A program made the translations under genes and the position numbers. From an uncultured Alphaproteobacteria bacterium (GTDB lineage: Bacteria > Pseudomonadota > Alphaproteobacteria > HIMB59), in the NCBI GenBank assembly GCA_902594145.1, contig CACJLA010000009.1, positions 1 through 33,957 of the forward strand: a stretch of DNA of 33,957 nt. Direction: 5' to 3'. Below the pieces are notes generated by a model. It was not told the origin of the DNA, made no database searches, and saw only the letters and a list, made by a program, of their open reading frames with translations. This document shows, in pieces, positions 8,178-16,248 of this stretch. Each line of letters starts with the position of its first letter. The stretch's first letter is position 1.

Positions 8178-9873
8178 ATTTAATAATCTTCCAGAATTGT
8201 TTTATTTTCAAGCAGATAAGAACGAAAATAATCAACACTTACTTAAACTTGACTCAAACAACCAAGTTATCTCAATGAGTTGGTTAGAAACAAAAAATCT
8301 AACAAAGAAAATACATAATTTTTTAGCAAACAAATATTTAGATGAATTAGAGAGAGTTTTATTGGTTTCAGAAAATAGACCTGAATGGATGGCTTCTGAT
8401 ATTGCTATAATGTCCAATAAACTTATTTGTGTTCCTAATTATACAACTTATACATCAAGAGATTTTGAGCATATTTTAAATGACTCTCAACCTGTTGGTT
8501 TAATAGTTTCAAATAAAAATTTACTTCAGACAATTCTAACCGCCAGCGAAAAAGTGAAATATAATTTCAAATTTATCTTATGTTTTGATTATTTTGAAAA
8601 TAACTCAATTTCAAATTTAGTATTTTTAAATGACTTAACAGATGAAAATAATGACAATAATAGAGAAAAATTTAAAGAAATTAAGCGCACATATCCTGCA
8701 TGCATTATTTACACCTCAGGCACACAAGGATTACCAAAAGGTGTTATTTTAAGTCATGGGGGTATTTTAAGTAATTGCGAGGGAGCTTATGAACTTCTTA
8801 AAACTATAAAGAGTCCGGATTTAACCTTTCTTACTTGGTTACCTTTATCTCATTCATATGAGCATGCAGTTCAATTTGTTCAGATTATTTTAGAAGCTAA
8901 AGTATTTTATAATAAAAGTATTGAAACACTTCTACCCACAGTAAAAATTGCACAACCTCATATAATGACTGCTGTCCCAAGATTTTATAATAATCTTTAT
9001 GCAAAAATGAAGATCAATTTAAAAAATCAGTCAAACTTTAAACAAAATTTATTTAATAAGACTATCCAGTTAGGAACAAAAAAATTTAAAAATATTAAAT
9101 TAAGTTTTAGTGAAAATATAATTAACCTAATATTAGATAAATTAGTTAGAAAAAAAGTAAAAAATAATTTTGGTGGTAAATTAGAGGCTTTTATATCAGG
9201 TGGAGGACCTCTTGATAGTCAAGTAGGGGAAGCGCTTAATGCCCTTGGTTTAAAGACTTTACAAGGCTACGGCTTAACAGAAACCTCACCAGTTGTAAGC
9301 TGCAATTTATTAAATAAGGTAAAAGTTGATACTGTCGGTCCTATATTTCCTGGAGTTCAAGTTAAATTAGCAGAAGATGGTGAAATATTAGTTAAAGGTG
9401 AGAATCTTATGCTAGGGTATTGGAATAATAAAGAAGCTACCGAACAAACAATAAAAGATGGTTGGCTCCATACTGGTGATATCGGTGTATTTGACGAGGA
9501 CAATTATCTTAAAATAACAGATCGTAAAAAGGATATTATTGTTTCTCTAGGAGGTGATAATATTGCACCATCTAAGATTGAAAATCTATTAACGCTATCT
9601 CCAGATATAGAACAAGCTTGTGTCTTTGGTGAACAAAAGAATTATATTGCCGCATTAATAATATTAAGCTCAGAGAGTAAATCTAGTAATGAAGATATTC
9701 AAAAATACATTGATGAAATAAACAAAGACTTAACTCAACCAGAAAAAATAAAAAAGTTTATCTTTATTGATGAGCCTTTTAGTATTGAAAATAACCTTAT
9801 GACTCCAACAATGAAAGTTAAGAGACACGAAGTACAAAAAAAATATCAAAATCAAATTGATTATTTATTTTAA
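8170..9873 (+). CDS. Long-chain fatty acid-CoA ligase / AMP-forming synthetase
   Basis: A 567-residue member of the ANL (acyl-CoA synthetase) superfamily that adenylates a carboxylic acid and transfers it to CoA. The ATP-binding P-loop reads IIYTSGTQGLPKGV (Gln where Thr is usual); the A5 motif is GYGLTETSP; A7-A8 are GWLHTGDIG and DRKKDIIVSLGGDNI, where a lysine-poor loop replaces the common xxSGKxIxP form as in FAA1-type long-chain ligases. The catalytic lysine near the C-terminus would be in TMKVKR. Size is at the short end for long-chain ligases (about 560-700). It overlaps the hydrolase by 8 bp and shares a TAATG stop-start with the following exonuclease gene. Confidence 0.9.
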   Translation: MNKFNNLPELFYFQADKNENNQHLLKLDSNNQVISMSWLETKNLTKKIHNFLANKYLDELERVLLVSENRPEWMASDIAIMSNKLICVPNYTTYTSRDFEHILNDSQPVGLIVSNKNLLQTILTASEKVKYNFKFILCFDYFENNSISNLVFLNDLTDENNDNNREKFKEIKRTYPACIIYTSGTQGLPKGVILSHGGILSNCEGAYELLKTIKSPDLTFLTWLPLSHSYEHAVQFVQIILEAKVFYNKSIETLLPTVKIAQPHIMTAVPRFYNNLYAKMKINLKNQSNFKQNLFNKTIQLGTKKFKNIKLSFSENIINLILDKLVRKKVKNNFGGKLEAFISGGGPLDSQVGEALNALGLKTLQGYGLTETSPVVSCNLLNKVKVDTVGPIFPGVQVKLAEDGEILVKGENLMLGYWNNKEATEQTIKDGWLHTGDIGVFDEDNYLKITDRKKDIIVSLGGDNIAPSKIENLLTLSPDIEQACVFGEQKNYIAALIILSSESKSSNEDIQKYIDEINKDLTQPEKIKKFIFIDEPFSIENNLMTPTMKVKRHEVQKKYQNQIDYLF

Positions 9874-10373
9874 TGAAATTATTTGCAGCTATAGATTTTG
9901 AGACGGCTACAAGTGAAAGATCATCAGCTTGTGCTATTGGTTATGTAATATTTAATAAAACTAAAATAATAAAAAAAGTCTCTCATTTAATAAAACCACC
10001 TAAACCTGAAGTTCATTTTACAGATATTCATGGTTTAACATGGGATATATTAAAGAAAGCTAAAACATTTGATAAAGTGTGGCATCAAATTAAGAGTGAA
10101 TTATTAGCTGTTGATTATTTTTTTGCACATAATGCACCTTTTGATCGATCTGTCCTGCACTCCTGTTGCTATTTTTATAATATTGACCTTCCCCAACAAG
10201 AATTTAGAGATACTGTTCTTATCGCCAGAAAATATTGGGAATTTGAAAATAATAAACTAAATACTGTATGTAAAAATTTAAGAATCCCTTTAAATCATCA
10301 CGATGCTTTATCGGATGCTAAAGGATGTGCCTTGATAGCTATTGAAGCTTTTAAAAAAGGTTATTTTATTTAA
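9873..10373 (+). CDS. DEDDh 3'-5' exonuclease (DnaQ/epsilon-like)
   Basis: A 166-residue RNase H-fold exonuclease of the DEDDh class, similar to the proofreading domain of DNA polymerase III epsilon. The metal ligands are visible: Asp8 and Glu10 in AIDFETA, Asp91 in HNAPFDRSVL, His143 and Asp148 in HHDALSDAKG. There is no C-terminal clamp- or polymerase-binding extension, so it is more likely a standalone nuclease than the replicative epsilon subunit. It is the fifth gene of the operon starting at 6686, joined to the ligase by a TAATG overlap. Its stop overlaps the convergent MFS gene by 8 bp. Substrate (DNA or small RNA) is not predictable. Confidence 0.88.
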   Translation: MKLFAAIDFETATSERSSACAIGYVIFNKTKIIKKVSHLIKPPKPEVHFTDIHGLTWDILKKAKTFDKVWHQIKSELLAVDYFFAHNAPFDRSVLHSCCYFYNIDLPQQEFRDTVLIARKYWEFENNKLNTVCKNLRIPLNHHDALSDAKGCALIAIEAFKKGYFI

Positions 10374-11559
10374 TCTTTTTACCTACAAAGCTCATAGTAG
10401 AAAAAATAATTATTAAGGAAAGGCTCATGTAAATTAAAGTATTTATAGAATTAGTCTCATCTAAAATTAACCCATACAAGAATGGGGAGGCTGCTGAGGC
10501 TAAGACCCCGAAAAAAGTTAAAAGAGCTCTAATTGCCCCTAAGTTTTTGACTCCATACATTTCTGCCCATAAAGAGTTAGATATATTTTCTGTAAAGCCA
10601 TTTGATAGCCCTAGTCCTGCCATATAAAGATATAATACAAATATATGACTTGAAAATAGCATCACAACAAATATTAAAGCCATGGGAATTAAGTGAAAAG
10701 TGATTACTCTCCTACCTGAAAATTTATCAACTAAAACTCCAGAAACTAACGAGCCTCCAATACCAAAGATTGCATAAAAAATAAAACTTTGCGCAATATT
10801 TAACATTGTCCAATTATTTAATTGACCAATAAAAACCTGATGAAATAAAAAGCCTGTTACTGTAAATGACATAAATAATGTAAGAGGTAAATAAAGATAA
10901 AATTTTAAATCTTTTAAAACATCCCTTCTTCTCCAAGAAAACGAGTTTTGTTCATCTTCATTTTCAGATCCAGTTTCACTTTTAAAATTATTCTTACTTA
11001 ACAGATAGTATAATAAAACTCCAAAAAATAAGATTATAAATATAGATGAACTAAACCAGGTAATTCTCCAGCCAAATGTTATGATTAAAATTACTACAAC
11101 AAATGGATAAATCATTTCACCAACAGAAAAACCAAATCCAGATATAGCTAACGCTTTTCCCCTATTGACTTTAAAATATCTTGCCATAGTTGTTCTCGAA
11201 GTGTGCCCCATGAGTCCTTGTCCAAAAAGTCTTAAAAAATAAATTACAAAAAAAAGTAAAATTACATTAAATACAATGCTTGCAAAAAAACATGTTATAG
11301 AAAGACCTAATACAATGGCTAAAGTATATTTCTTAAGAGAGACTGTATCTATGAGTTTACCAGCCCATATAATAGTTAATGCACTTAAAATTGTAGCTAT
11401 AGAGTACAGACTACCAAATTGTGTATTACTTAATTTAAAAACTTCTCTGAAATCTTCACTAAATAGAGAAATAAAAAATGTTTGTCCAAATCCTGACGCA
11501 AATGCTATCAAAAAACCAAATATTAATAAGTTTGAATTTTTATTTATAAAATTTATCAA
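10366..11559 (-). CDS. MFS transporter
   Basis: A 397-residue polytopic protein with about 12 hydrophobic helices and a charged central loop (around residues 190-215, rich in Glu/Asp/Arg), the normal major facilitator layout. The N-terminal half contains a motif-A-like segment between helices 2 and 3 (WAGKLIDTVSLKK) and the second half has the matching SGVLVDKFSGRR. Overall it resembles monocarboxylate/oxalate-formate type carriers, but the substrate is not evident. The gene points away from the AhpD-like gene and runs tail to tail into the exonuclease gene with an 8 bp overlap. Confidence 0.88.
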   Translation of the reverse strand: MINFINKNSNLLIFGFLIAFASGFGQTFFISLFSEDFREVFKLSNTQFGSLYSIATILSALTIIWAGKLIDTVSLKKYTLAIVLGLSITCFFASIVFNVILLFFVIYFLRLFGQGLMGHTSRTTMARYFKVNRGKALAISGFGFSVGEMIYPFVVVILIITFGWRITWFSSSIFIILFFGVLLYYLLSKNNFKSETGSENEDEQNSFSWRRRDVLKDLKFYLYLPLTLFMSFTVTGFLFHQVFIGQLNNWTMLNIAQSFIFYAIFGIGGSLVSGVLVDKFSGRRVITFHLIPMALIFVVMLFSSHIFVLYLYMAGLGLSNGFTENISNSLWAEMYGVKNLGAIRALLTFFGVLASAASPFLYGLILDETNSINTLIYMSLSLIIIFSTMSFVGKKIK

Positions 11560-11610
11560 AACAAGAGGGATATTATGATTAAATGATTATATATCAATTA
11601 TTATAAGTGA

Positions 11611-11615
11611 AAGGA
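11611..11615 (+). promoter_or_regulatory. Ribosome binding site deciding the CMD/AhpD-like start
   Basis: AAGGA lies 6 bp before the GTG at 11622, ideal spacing. An upstream in-frame GTG at 11607 would place this motif inside the coding region, so 11622 is the better start. Confidence 0.55.
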
Positions 11616-11621
11616 CTGCTC

Positions 11622-12029
11622 GTGAGCACAATTAAAAAGAACAATGATGAGAATCATCCAATAATTAAAGAGGTTTACCAAGATATTAAACAATCAAGAA
11701 ACACAACTTATATAGGTAATTTTTGGAGGTATTTAGCTTTCGATCCTGATTTACTCAAAAATGTATGGACTGATATTAAAAATATCATGGTAAAAGAAAC
11801 CATAATACCCAGTAAGACAAAAGAAATGATTTATATAGCTGTTTCTATTACTAACAATTGTAGTTACTGTACTCACTCACACACAGCTGCAGCCAAAAAA
11901 TTAGGCATGACTCCAGAGGAACACTCTGAATTTTTAAAAGTTATAGCGTTGGCTGCAAAAACAAATCAATTAGTAAATGGCATACAGGTACCAGTAGATG
12001 AAATTTTTAATGAAGATATAGAAAATTAA
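11622..12029 (+). CDS. Carboxymuconolactone decarboxylase / AhpD-like protein
   Basis: A 135-residue protein of the CMD/AhpD helical fold. The redox motif is NNCSYCTHSH with Cys80, Cys83 and His87 (numbered from the GTG at 11622), the Cys-x2-Cys-x3-His arrangement found in AhpD and many peroxidase-related relatives. Members reduce peroxidase partners or act on unknown substrates; no partner peroxidase is seen nearby. The start is chosen at GTG 11622 because AAGGA lies 6 bp upstream; the longer reading from GTG 11607 is possible. A 33-codon membrane ORF follows 5 bp after the stop and may be co-transcribed. It is divergent from the MFS transporter. Confidence 0.85.
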   Translation: MSTIKKNNDENHPIIKEVYQDIKQSRNTTYIGNFWRYLAFDPDLLKNVWTDIKNIMVKETIIPSKTKEMIYIAVSITNNCSYCTHSHTAAAKKLGMTPEEHSEFLKVIALAAKTNQLVNGIQVPVDEIFNEDIEN

Positions 12030-12034
12030 AAAAT

Positions 12035-12136
12035 ATGGATTTTTTAATTTGGTTTTGGAATGCAGGGGAACTATTAATGATTATTGGTGTTGGAATAATT
12101 ATTATTGGATTATTATTCTATAGGAAAAAAAAATAA
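12035..12136 (+). CDS. Putative 33-residue single-span membrane peptide
   Basis: A short frame begins with ATG 5 bp after the stop of the AhpD-like gene and ends at TAA 12134-12136. The product starts MDFLIWFWNAGELLM, continues with an Ile/Gly-rich hydrophobic stretch of about 15 residues, and ends FYRKKK, a positive-inside tail. The composition is that of a designed-looking one-pass inner-membrane peptide rather than random AT-rich sequence, which would not be expected to give a tryptophan-containing amphipathic start, one helix and a basic tail. No Shine-Dalgarno sequence is seen; translation may be coupled to the upstream gene. Function unknown. Confidence 0.5.
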   Translation: MDFLIWFWNAGELLMIIGVGIIIIGLLFYRKKK

Positions 12137-12201
12137 ATTTCTTTCAGAGTATTATTTAATTATTTTATTTATGAACATTAAATTTATTGTAATATAGATT
12201 T

Positions 12202-12441
12202 ATGTATTACGATGATGATAATAATGACGACAATACTCTGTTAGGAAGACTTACAGAATTAAATAGAGCTTTAAGTCAAATGATGAGAAATACTAGTGAG
12301 AGAAACATTGTTGAAAAATTACATACTTACCAGCTTGCTATAAAAAAAACTATTGAAGTAATGACTAAAAAACAACTTAATACTGTTTCTGAGTCCTCTA
12401 ATGAATATGAGGATAGGTTAGAGCGTGGAGACTTTGATTAA
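12202..12441 (+). CDS. Small acidic helical hypothetical protein
   Basis: A 79-residue protein with a very acidic N-terminus (YYDDDNNDDN), a central region of heptad-like helices (LGRLTELNRALSQMMR and following) and an acidic tail. I do not recognise the family. A TAATAT box about 6 bp before the ATG may be its -10 element, making another possibly leaderless transcript. The stop is 3 bp from the stop of the convergent ribA-like gene. Nothing suggests a specific function; a small cytoplasmic helical protein is all that can be said. Confidence 0.6.
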   Translation: MYYDDDNNDDNTLLGRLTELNRALSQMMRNTSERNIVEKLHTYQLAIKKTIEVMTKKQLNTVSESSNEYEDRLERGDFD

Positions 12442-12444
12442 TTT

Positions 12445-13563
12445 TTAATCTAAATTCTTAAAACCGTAACCAGTTTTTTTTACTCTTGTTTTAAAATAAT
12501 TCTTATTAAATTTATTTATAGTAGGTTTTGTATTTATTTGTTTAACTATTTTTATACCAGCTTTTTTTAGTGATGATACTTTAGTGAAATTATTTGTTAT
12601 TATATTGACTTTATTAACTTTTAGTAACTTCAATATTTTCGCAGCTATATTAAAATCTCTTTCATCATCTAAAAAACCAATATTATGGTCAGCATCAATT
12701 GTATCCAAACCTTTCGATTGAAGAGAATAAGCACGCATTTTATTAGCTAGACCAATCCCTCTGCCTTCTTGATCTAGATATAAAATAATTCCACCTTTAT
12801 TTTTGATCATATAGTTGATGGAATTATTTAATTGCTCTCCACAATCACATTTTCTTGAGTGAAATATGTCTCCAGTAAAACATGCAGAGTGTATTCTTAG
12901 ATTTGTAGGCTGTTTTAATTTTTCTGGCTTAATTATAATAGCAATGTGTCTTCTTGCACCAATATAAGATTTAAAAATATTAAAAGTTGTTGAAGCCACA
13001 TTAGGGAGTGGCACATTAGCGCTAGAAACCAATTTTATACTATTTGTGATAAATTTATTCTGATTTTTAAGCTCTTTATGATTAAATTTTAATAAACCAA
13101 GTTGTAAAATTAGATTATTTATATTTTTATAATATTTAGAATTAATTTTTTTAAAGACAAGTGATGGAATAACTTTAGCATTTTTAGCTATATCTAAGCA
13201 TACATTATGAAAGTCTTTACTTATTTTCTGATCTTCATCTTTAAATAATAATTTATTTTTATTAGATAATGGATTAATAAATAAATTTAAGATTGATTTA
13301 TTGGAAATCTTTTCATCAATTTTTAAAAATATATTAGAAGATATTTTATTATCAAAAATAGATTTAGCCTTTTGTTTTGTAATTAAAAGATAATTTTCTT
13401 TCAATAAGTATTTATTAAACTGATTAAGAATTTTATTATCTGAATGTTCAATATTAAAGAACATCCAAAAATTTTTATCTTCTTTTATGACGATTGGCCT
13501 TCCTGTTCTTAATTCATTTATAGCTCTATCAATAAAAGTACCAAAATTTGATTTTAAACTCAT
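12445..13563 (-). CDS. ribA: GTP cyclohydrolase II with degenerate N-terminal RibB-like half
   Basis: A 372-residue protein whose C-terminal part (about 180-345) is GTP cyclohydrolase II, which opens the imidazole ring of GTP and removes formate and pyrophosphate to give 2,5-diamino-6-ribosylamino-pyrimidinone phosphate, the first step of riboflavin and some pteridine-like compounds. Zinc ligands Cys228, Cys239 and Cys241 lie in RIHSACFTGDIFHSRKCDCG; the active-site loop is DQEGRGIGLANKMRAY; a TNN motif is at 323-325. The N-terminal half starts like RibB/RibBA (IDRAINELRTGRPIVI) but lacks the DHPB synthase metal and acid motifs, so it should not make the second riboflavin precursor. The gene is divergent from a RibD-type reductase and lies next to PTPS-like, methyltransferase and glycosyltransferase genes, which hints at a special role rather than bulk riboflavin synthesis. 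Confidence 0.88.
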   Translation of the reverse strand: MSLKSNFGTFIDRAINELRTGRPIVIKEDKNFWMFFNIEHSDNKILNQFNKYLLKENYLLITKQKAKSIFDNKISSNIFLKIDEKISNKSILNLFINPLSNKNKLLFKDEDQKISKDFHNVCLDIAKNAKVIPSLVFKKINSKYYKNINNLILQLGLLKFNHKELKNQNKFITNSIKLVSSANVPLPNVASTTFNIFKSYIGARRHIAIIIKPEKLKQPTNLRIHSACFTGDIFHSRKCDCGEQLNNSINYMIKNKGGIILYLDQEGRGIGLANKMRAYSLQSKGLDTIDADHNIGFLDDERDFNIAAKILKLLKVNKVNIITNNFTKVSSLKKAGIKIVKQINTKPTINKFNKNYFKTRVKKTGYGFKNLD

Positions 13564-13564
13564 A

Positions 13565-13580
13565 GAGTATATATATACTC
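13565..13580. promoter_or_regulatory. 16-bp perfect palindrome between divergent ribA and ribD-like genes
   Basis: GAGTATATATATACTC is its own reverse complement over all 16 bases and starts 1 bp after the ATG end of ribA, within the 41-bp divergent gap. It could be an operator for a dimeric regulator controlling both genes, or a shared promoter element containing TATA-like -10 boxes. The AT-repeat core makes partial chance origin plausible, but the GAG/CTC ends extend the symmetry beyond the repeat. Confidence 0.4.
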
Positions 13581-13604
13581 ACAGATTATTGATACAGATG
13601 ATAA

Positions 13605-14435
13605 ATGATAACAAAGCATAATATTTCCTCTTTATTTGAGTTTGTAAAAAAACAAAAAAAATCAAATAAGTTAAGAGTTGATTTAATTAACAAATCGTTT
13701 GTCCTTAGTCAACATTCTAAAACCTCTGACATTTTAATAGATAAAAATAAAGTTATTTTTAAATGTAAAATTGAAAAAAAGATTAATGAAATAGGCCAAA
13801 TATTATTGCCAATCCTGATGTCAAAAAAAAAATTTTATATTGGACAAATAGGTCAAAGCTTAGACGGTAAGATTGCTCTTCTAAATGGTAATTCTCATTA
13901 CATTAATGATAAAAATAGTATTTCTTATCTTCATAGTCTTCGTTCGATATGCGATGCTGTCGTAGTAGGGGTAAACACTATTAGAAAAGATGACCCCTTA
14001 TTAACCACAAGAGCTATCAAGGGGCCAAACCCTCAACGGATAATTATTGATCCCTCTTTAAAATTAACCAATAAATATCAAGTGTTTAAAGATGATATGC
14101 CAAATATTATTTTTACCCACTCTAAAATAAATAAAAAATTTAATAACACTCAAATTTACAAATTACCTGAAAGAAATTTTACTAATCTTATTTACCAAAA
14201 TATTAATAGATTAGGTTATAAATTAGTATTAGTAGAAGGTGGTTCTAAAACTATATCTAAGTTTATAGAAAATAAATTATTAAATTTTATGCAATTTATT
14301 ATTGCACCAACCATTATTGGCTCTGGAATTAATTCTATAAATATTGAACCTATAACTAACTTAAAAAATATTATAAGGACTAAAAACAATATATATAAGT
14401 TTGGTAAAGAGATAATTGTAAGTTTAGAGTTTTAA
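13605..14435 (+). CDS. Standalone RibD C-terminal (pyrimidine reductase/DHFR-like) domain protein
   Basis: A 276-residue protein whose residues about 76-275 form the RibD C-terminal reductase domain, which reduces the ribose chain of pyrimidine intermediates with NADPH. Visible motifs are GQSLDGKIA (83-91), GVNTIRKDDPLLTTR (122-136), a PQRIIID strand and LVEGGSKT. The deaminase domain that normally precedes it in bacterial RibD is absent; instead there is an unrecognised 75-residue N-terminal part. This is the architecture of archaeal/fungal-type reductases and of biosynthetic-cluster reductases. It is divergent from ribA across 41 bp with a palindrome between them, and its tail overlaps the convergent methyltransferase by 12 bp. 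A reductase for a RibA-derived product is the natural reading. Confidence 0.85.
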   Translation: MITKHNISSLFEFVKKQKKSNKLRVDLINKSFVLSQHSKTSDILIDKNKVIFKCKIEKKINEIGQILLPILMSKKKFYIGQIGQSLDGKIALLNGNSHYINDKNSISYLHSLRSICDAVVVGVNTIRKDDPLLTTRAIKGPNPQRIIIDPSLKLTNKYQVFKDDMPNIIFTHSKINKKFNNTQIYKLPERNFTNLIYQNINRLGYKLVLVEGGSKTISKFIENKLLNFMQFIIAPTIIGSGINSINIEPITNLKNIIRTKNNIYKFGKEIIVSLEF

Positions 14436-15212
14436 AGCTAAAAAATCCTTATTCCTTAACAATAACTTAGATTTATTAATTCTGATGTTTTCCCTTCTAA
14501 ATTCAATCCACGGTTCTAAGGATATTTTATTTTTTTTAATAACATTTTCACAAAAGTTTATAAACATGTTTTGAAAAATTTTATTTTTAGATACATTCCA
14601 ATTTGAGTTAAGAACAAAAGTTTTATGAGTCTTTGTAAAAATTTTATTAATTATTTGACAACAATTTTTGCCAACAGCTTTTTTTCCAATTCCTTTATCG
14701 GACTCCTGATCTTTGTTAAATAGATTAAGAACATAATCATCATCTTTGTGTTTTGGATAAAATTTAAAATATCCATCATAATTGATAGAAAAATATATTA
14801 CTTTTGTATTTAAGTTTTGTTTTTTAAATTCATAAAACCACTTTTTAGGCATTATATCTAAATACGCTGATCCTGTAATAAGATCATAATTTTCAAATTT
14901 AAATTTTTTTATATTTTTTATTAAGTCAAATTTTTTATAATTAATATTAATAATTTTATTTTTATTAGATGTTATTTTTTTGAATTCCTTGATTGATTCA
15001 AAAGATATATCAATCATATCCCATGATTGTTTAACATTTATCTTAGGATACATATATCTATAGTTAGATCCTGTTCCACATCCTAAATCTGCTATAGATA
15101 ATGTTTTATTATTCTTAAAATATCTATTTATTTTTTCGATTATTTTTTTATTTCTAGAAATTGCATCTATCTTCTCTCTATAAAATAACCAATCATTATT
15201 AAATTTATGCAT
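14424..15212 (-). CDS. Class I SAM-dependent methyltransferase
   Basis: A 262-residue Rossmann-fold methyltransferase. Motif I, binding S-adenosylmethionine, is SIADLGCGTGSN at about 39-50; the acidic residue ending strand 2 is in WDMIDIS; motif for strand 4 is YDLITGSAYLDIMP. The target atom and substrate are not predictable. It is the last gene of a four-gene minus-strand operon (dehydrogenase, PTPS-like, glycosyltransferase, methyltransferase), overlapping the glycosyltransferase by 8 bp. Given those neighbours, methylation of a pterin/pyrimidine-type product or its sugar is a reasonable hypothesis. The C-terminal region (after residue 165) is not recognised. Confidence 0.83.
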   Translation of the reverse strand: MHKFNNDWLFYREKIDAISRNKKIIEKINRYFKNNKTLSIADLGCGTGSNYRYMYPKINVKQSWDMIDISFESIKEFKKITSNKNKIININYKKFDLIKNIKKFKFENYDLITGSAYLDIMPKKWFYEFKKQNLNTKVIYFSINYDGYFKFYPKHKDDDYVLNLFNKDQESDKGIGKKAVGKNCCQIINKIFTKTHKTFVLNSNWNVSKNKIFQNMFINFCENVIKKNKISLEPWIEFRRENIRINKSKLLLRNKDFLALKL

Positions 15213-16248
15213 CTTTAATCTCCTTTATGAATAGGTTTGCTGATTGAATAGGTGTTAGAAATTTTCTTGTATTTTTTCTAATTTCTTTTTGAATTTTATT
15301 ATTCTTAAAATTTCTTAATATTAATTTTGACAAACTTTTTTCTCTAAAATCAGTTAGATAAATAACTCCATCTTTCTTAAGGGTGTTCATTAATGTTAAA
15401 GTTTTAAATGTTATTATTTTTTTTTTCTGTTGTAGGGCATTAGCAAGTGACATTCCAAATCCTTCATATTTACTTACAGATATATAAAAATCACACTGTG
15501 AATATAGTTGTGATAGCAACCTTGCAGAGACATTACTATAAAAACTTATTTTTTCTTCTAATTCATAAATACTAATAAGTTTTTGTAATTTGTTATAATA
15601 TTCATTTTCTCTGGTTGTATCACCAACAATTTTTAATTTAACGTTATCAATAAATCTTAATTCATTGATGAGATATTGGTAATTTTTTCTTTCAATAATA
15701 CTTCCAACTGTCAGCAAATTTATATTTTTATCTCTTTTGACTTTAAATTTTTTTAATTTTTCTATTCCAGGTTCTACTATTTGAATTTTTTGCTTATCTA
15801 TTTTAAATTTTTGACTAATTAAATTTTTTGTTTCATTTGAAGTAACAATAATTTTGTTAGCCTTTGGATATAATTGCATTGCTTGTTTAAAAAAATATTT
15901 ACTTAATTTATTTTTAAATTCTAAATAAAGAGGGTGGTGTATAAGTGCTACTATTTTGAATTTTTTAAGATCCCTTATAACTTTATCAACAGTTTCATAG
16001 ACTAGTCCATCGAAAACTAAAACTGAATCATCAGATAATTTATCTAATATGTTTTTTAAAGTTTTGATATCATTCTTTTTTTGGAAAGGATAATTTTCAC
16101 TTAATTGAATAGCTTTTAAATTAAAATTTAGTGCTTTAGCTCTTTGTAAAATATTTTTTGCATATATATACCCACCTGTTTTAGTATTAATGTTACCAGG
16201 ATACAGAAAATAGTATGTTTTATTTAGTTTCGTTGATTTTTTGCTCAT
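15205..16248 (-). CDS. Glycosyltransferase family 4-like (GT-B) protein
   Basis: A 347-residue GT-B glycosyltransferase. The N-terminal domain has the acceptor-side GGYIYAKNIL segment and an ALIHHPLYLE motif (101-110); the C-terminal donor domain has VGSIIERKNYQYLI (181-194) and SKYEGFGMSLANAL (259-272). In the usual EX7E motif the first glutamate is Glu262 but the second is replaced by Asn270, so donor contacts may be altered. There is no signal peptide or membrane helix, so it acts in the cytoplasm. It overlaps the PTPS-like gene upstream by 29 bp and the methyltransferase downstream by 8 bp, so the three are surely translated together. Lack of any polysaccharide genes nearby argues for sugar transfer to a small molecule. 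Confidence 0.85.
   Translation of the reverse strand: MSKKSTKLNKTYYFLYPGNINTKTGGYIYAKNILQRAKALNFNLKAIQLSENYPFQKKNDIKTLKNILDKLSDDSVLVFDGLVYETVDKVIRDLKKFKIVALIHHPLYLEFKNKLSKYFFKQAMQLYPKANKIIVTSNETKNLISQKFKIDKQKIQIVEPGIEKLKKFKVKRDKNINLLTVGSIIERKNYQYLINELRFIDNVKLKIVGDTTRENEYYNKLQKLISIYELEEKISFYSNVSARLLSQLYSQCDFYISVSKYEGFGMSLANALQQKKKIITFKTLTLMNTLKKDGVIYLTDFREKSLSKLILRNFKNNKIQKEIRKNTRKFLTPIQSANLFIKEIKDA

Noticed and set aside
11276-11578. Plus-strand 100-codon frame inside the MFS transporter gene
   Set aside because: Antisense shadow of a gene with clear membrane-helix pattern; no start signal or motif.
13564-13604. FMN riboswitch upstream of ribA
   Set aside because: The divergent gap is only 41 bp and lacks the conserved RFN helices, so no aptamer fits.
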